Shown piece after piece: positions 63,716 through 64,000 of a stretch of DNA of 64,000 bases (the first letter of the stretch is position 1; each line of letters begins with the position of its first letter). The notes under the pieces are model-generated. The model did no database searches and was not told where the DNA came from. It worked only from the letters and a program-made list of their open reading frames with translations. The position numbers were made by a program, and so were the translations under genes. The stretch comes from Oscillospiraceae bacterium (GTDB lineage Bacteria; Bacillota; Clostridia; Oscillospirales; Oscillospiraceae): NCBI GenBank assembly GCA_016296635.1, contig JAEDIZ010000001.1, positions 20,764 to 84,763 on the forward strand, given 5' to 3'.

Positions 63716-64000
63716 GTTGGCAGTTTGTATGTGCGAAATGTTCCTGCGGTTATTAATCCACCCTTTCGATTTTTTCTGATCTCATACAGTATCCGTCACT
63801 GCTGTGAAATCTTTTCTTTTCTGTCATAAGTATCAGCCTGCCCCATTATTATCCGCAGTTTCTGCCCGGATATGTACCAATTTCGTTGAAGAGAGAAATA
63901 CGATGACCGGGTCTTGCCTTTCCAATTCACCCTGTACCGCGAATAAGTTAATTGAAAAGTTAAAATCCAGTCCACCGTATTGTTTGCAGGCATTTAGTTT
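63716..64000. other. AT-rich right edge without a supported gene
   Basis: The last ~285 bases are AT-richer than the rest. A 65-codon minus-strand frame (63796-63993) starts with ATG at the edge but has no visible ribosome-binding site or recognisable motif. It may be chance or a gene fragment. Confidence 0.3.

Noticed and set aside
63796..63993. 65-codon minus-strand frame at the right edge
   Set aside because: No ribosome-binding site or recognisable motif visible; kept only as an unassigned edge region.

Overview
This is a chromosomal stretch from a spore-forming, Gram-positive anaerobe of the class Clostridia. The order Oscillospirales (Oscillospiraceae/Ruminococcaceae type) fits best; I cannot name a genus. 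The signs are a SpoIIQ-like M23 protein, a LysM/GH18 cortex-lytic type enzyme, SLH-domain and FemAB-type envelope proteins, a WalRK-type system with YycH/YycI-like partners, RNase Y, DnaD plus a DnaC/DnaI-type loader, and pyruvate phosphate dikinase. Coding DNA is GC-rich with strong GC bias at third positions, which also creates very long but false antisense frames. I see no rRNA, tRNA, CRISPR array, transposase or integrase.

Left third (1-29.7 kb). Here lie a CBS-domain fragment, the SpoIIQ-like protein, two Nudix hydrolases, a BlaI/BlaR1-type pair with twin operators, a lone dihydrolipoyl dehydrogenase, an aminopeptidase P preceded by a tiny basic leader ORF, and a DUF2207-like membrane protein. 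They are followed by a nucleosidase, birA with a nitroreductase facing bioY across a BirA operator, rny, an SLH protein, a GH18 enzyme, ung, trmL, pgk-tpiA, a CapA-like phosphoesterase, a DUF2156-GNAT pair, dnaD-dnaC and a U32 peptidase. A non-coding, hairpin-dense locus at about 8.35-8.76 kb ends in a strong terminator that no gene accounts for. A palindromic MITE-like element lies upstream of dnaD.

Middle (29.7-49.6 kb). The cell-shape operon maf-mreC-mreD-mrdA-lepA is followed by hemW, then rpmH-rnpA-yidD-yidC-jag, murA, an RsmF-type methyltransferase, and walR-walK-yycH-yycI. Most of these units are separated by mosaics of short palindromic repeats.

Right (49.8-64 kb). A cassette of three overlapping small genes (zinc ribbon, coiled coil, sigma-region-4-like) diverges from an XRE regulator. 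Then come tadA-rsmG, gdhA with a long AT-rich leader, FemAB, alr, mnmE, a cysteine desulfurase, a ParB/Noc-type protein and ppdK. Genes usually packed at oriC (rpmH-rnpA-yidC-jag, mnmE, rsmG, noc/parB, walRK) are all present but dispersed, and dnaA and parA are absent, which suggests an origin-proximal but rearranged region.
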